This document shows, piece by piece, positions 5,173 to 7,008 of a stretch of DNA of 7,008 nucleotides (position 1 is the stretch's first letter; each line of letters starts with the position of its first letter). The notes under the pieces were generated by a model. The model was not told the DNA's origin, ran no database searches, and worked only from the letters and a program-made list of their open reading frames with translations. The DNA comes from Armatimonadota bacterium. GTDB lineage: Bacteria; Armatimonadota; Zipacnadia; Zipacnadales; UBA11051. A program made the position numbers and the translations under genes. Location of the stretch: NCBI GenBank assembly GCA_003542955.1, contig DPJP01000428.1, positions 22,645-29,652 of the forward strand, in the 5' to 3' direction.

Positions 5173-7008
5173 TGCGTACTCACAGAGCAATCCTGATTGC
5201 CGTGCTGTCGATGGTGACAACACTCGCCTGCATCATCCCCGCCGCTGCGGAGTGCACGGTCACGCAGGTCGAATTGGCCGGCGAGCCGGCAGTGGTGCTC
5301 GAGAACGACCTCGTGCGGGTGCGGGTCCGGCCAATGCTCGGTGGACGCATCGATGAGCTCGTCTACAAGCCCACCGGCAAGTCGCTCACATCGCCCGTTG
5401 ATGCAAGCGTGATGGTGGATCGCATCTGGAACTACGCCAATCGCGATGTCTACCAGCAGTGGACGAGCGCTCCCTATAGCTTCACGACGAAGGCGGAGGA
5501 TGGGACGGCCTCGGTGACGCTGACCGGGCCGGGATCGGTCGGCATCGGGCAGCGCTTCACATTTGTGAAGACCTTCACCATCACCGAGGGCTCCGCGGCG
5601 ATCAGGGCCGATCACGCGCTGCAGCTCGGGCACGAGGCGATGACACCACACCGGGCGGGCATCTGGTGCCACAACCAGCTCGGCGTCCCGCAGGAGGTCA
5701 ATACCTACTTCATCCCAAGCACGCAGGGCGTCCAGGCGCTCAGCCATGGCGCGGGCGCTTCCGGCGAGTACTGGTGGTATGACGCCGCCGACGGCTGGTG
5801 TGCCGCCCTCGGCGAGAGCGGAACCGGCGTGGCCGCTGTGCTCGAATATCCCCGCCTGATGTGCTTCTACCAGTACCTGCACGGCGAGATCGGGATGATG
5901 GAGTGGGCCTATCGCTCCGTCGAGATACCAAACGGCGGGGAGACGACGCTGACAACATGGCTGGTCCCGTTCGCGGGCCTGCGCAGCGTAGCCGGCGCCG
6001 GGCAGAACCTGGTCGGGGAGATAGTCGTGCCCGAGAGGCCCACCGCGGAGCAGGCGCAGGCGGGCATCCCGATCACAGTGCGCCTCACAGCGCCCGCGGC
6101 ATGCCGAGCAGACGTGCGCATGGGCTGGCAGGCGCTGCCGGAGGGCGAGCGGACCGCTCTGGAGCCGTGGAGCATCGACCTCAAGCCAAATGAGGTCGCG
6201 GAGCACACGGAGACACTCAAGCTCGGAGGCGACGGCAACTATGGCTTGTACGTGACGGCGATGCAGGGCGAGACCGTGCTGGCTCATTTCGCCGCCGGCG
6301 TGACCGTCGGAGATATCGAGCCGCGGATGGCCATCACGCCGACGGCGGAGCCCATCGGCCGCGCCGACGAGCGCTTCGAGGACAAGATTGCGGCGGCCAC
6401 CGCCGCCCCGGAGGACCGCAACCCATCCGAGGAGATAGTGACCCCTCACATCAAGTGGGCCAAGCCCTACTCGCGCGGGCCGCTGAAGACGCTCATCCTC
6501 AACGACATCCTCATCGAGCGCGAGACCGTCGAACTGGCCCAGCGCGTCGACATGGACTACATCGCACCGACCATCGGCAAGGGCGACGGCCTCGGTGCCA
6601 GCAAGCTCGGGCAAGGCCTGACACACGACCAGGCCGTCGAGAACGTGCGCAAGGCGCTGCAGGGCGACCTCGATGTCATTGTCATCGGCGGGCTCAACGG
6701 CAGTATCTTCCCCGATGACGTGGTGCAGATGATCCTCGAGAAGGTGCGCGACGGCACGGGGCTGGTCTGCATCAACCCCAACAACTACGCAGACGCGATG
6801 TGGGCTGCCCTGCCGTTCTCCGCCTCCGCCGGCGGCTCGAGGCCCGAGTACGCCTGGACGGCGACGGAGGACCACTACCTGACCCGTGGTGTGCCGCTGG
6901 ACAGAATGCCGCCTGCAGGGACCTCCCCCTACAAGCTCGCCGAGGGCGCGCAGTTGCTGGCGAAGGCGGACCGGTGGCCGCTGCTGGCGGTCAGTAAACT
7001 GGGCGAGA
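5172..7008 (+). CDS. Large secreted protein: mutarotase-like N-terminal domain, GATase1/ThuA-like C-terminal domain, partial at right edge
   Basis: The frame runs from ATG at 5172 to the right edge without a stop (612 residues seen). AAGGAGG at 5156-5162 is 9 bases upstream; GTG at 5169 in the same frame is an alternative start 6 bases from that site, adding one residue. The signal peptide (1-26) ends PAAA before E27. Residues about 40-70 (VVLENDLVRVRVRPMLGGRI) look like the opening strands of galactose-mutarotase-like domains, and the beta-rich, Trp-rich region to about 275 fits that fold. A probable beta-sandwich spans about 280-380. After a linker, LKTLILNDI (438-446) and DVIVIGGLNG (501-510), with LVCINP (531-536), form an alpha/beta pattern of class I glutamine-amidotransferase-like or ThuA-like domains. 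No Cys nucleophile is evident at the usual post-strand elbow, so amidase chemistry is unlikely; such domains in glycoside hydrolases are often structural. A carbohydrate-processing role is inferred. Confidence 0.87.
   Translation, partial: MRTHRAILIAVLSMVTTLACIIPAAAECTVTQVELAGEPAVVLENDLVRVRVRPMLGGRIDELVYKPTGKSLTSPVDASVMVDRIWNYANRDVYQQWTSAPYSFTTKAEDGTASVTLTGPGSVGIGQRFTFVKTFTITEGSAAIRADHALQLGHEAMTPHRAGIWCHNQLGVPQEVNTYFIPSTQGVQALSHGAGASGEYWWYDAADGWCAALGESGTGVAAVLEYPRLMCFYQYLHGEIGMMEWAYRSVEIPNGGETTLTTWLVPFAGLRSVAGAGQNLVGEIVVPERPTAEQAQAGIPITVRLTAPAACRADVRMGWQALPEGERTALEPWSIDLKPNEVAEHTETLKLGGDGNYGLYVTAMQGETVLAHFAAGVTVGDIEPRMAITPTAEPIGRADERFEDKIAAATAAPEDRNPSEEIVTPHIKWAKPYSRGPLKTLILNDILIERETVELAQRVDMDYIAPTIGKGDGLGASKLGQGLTHDQAVENVRKALQGDLDVIVIGGLNGSIFPDDVVQMILEKVRDGTGLVCINPNNYADAMWAALPFSASAGGSRPEYAWTATEDHYLTRGVPLDRMPPAGTSPYKLAEGAQLLAKADRWPLLAVSKLGE

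Noticed and set aside
5172..5237. Lipoprotein signal at TLAC (C20) in the large fusion protein
   Set aside because: The residue at -3 is Thr rather than an aliphatic one and the hydrophobic stretch continues past the Cys; an AAA cleavage site before E27 fits better.
5154..6875. 573-codon open frame on the minus strand, opposite the large secreted fusion protein
   Set aside because: The plus-strand frame has a signal peptide, coupled start, strong ribosome binding site and recognisable domains. The antisense product is a repetitive Arg/Ala/Gly/His-rich sequence typical of GC-rich shadow frames.

Overview
The window is a GC-rich bacterial fragment with six protein-coding genes in two divergent blocks that meet at a 111-base intergenic region (4195-4305). 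I see no rRNA, tRNA, CRISPR array or insertion sequence. Most starts carry strong AGGAGG-type ribosome binding sites. Four of the six proteins begin with Sec signal peptides. They look like the large, poorly characterised secreted proteins common in uncultured Armatimonadota- or Planctomycetota-like lineages. That placement is an impression from domain style, not a phylogenetic result.

Left block, minus strand, reading right to left. An 82-aa protein of unknown function (3946-4194) is followed, in the same frame and only 6 bases after its TGA, by a TTG-started 219-aa protein (3280-3939). The latter has a PD-(D/E)XK-like nuclease core and a probable winged-helix C-terminus. After a 231-base gap holding a reasonable promoter candidate come two tandem paralogues. 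Both are secreted beta-propeller-like proteins with Asp-box (BNR) repeats and a shared C-terminal beta-sandwich domain marked by a WWGxGSF motif. The first (1435-3048) is complete. The second runs off the left edge (1-1388).

Right block, plus strand. A 288-aa secreted protein of unknown function (4306-5172) overlaps by one base the start of a large secreted protein (5172 to the right edge). The large protein joins an N-terminal galactose-mutarotase-like beta-sandwich to a C-terminal class I glutamine-amidotransferase-like (ThuA/GATase1 type) alpha/beta domain. The overlap indicates one transcript.

The four exported proteins suggest surface or extracellular carbohydrate recognition or processing, but no catalytic residues prove an enzyme activity. 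The nuclease and its small partner look functionally separate from their secreted neighbours and are the best candidate here for a little-described module.
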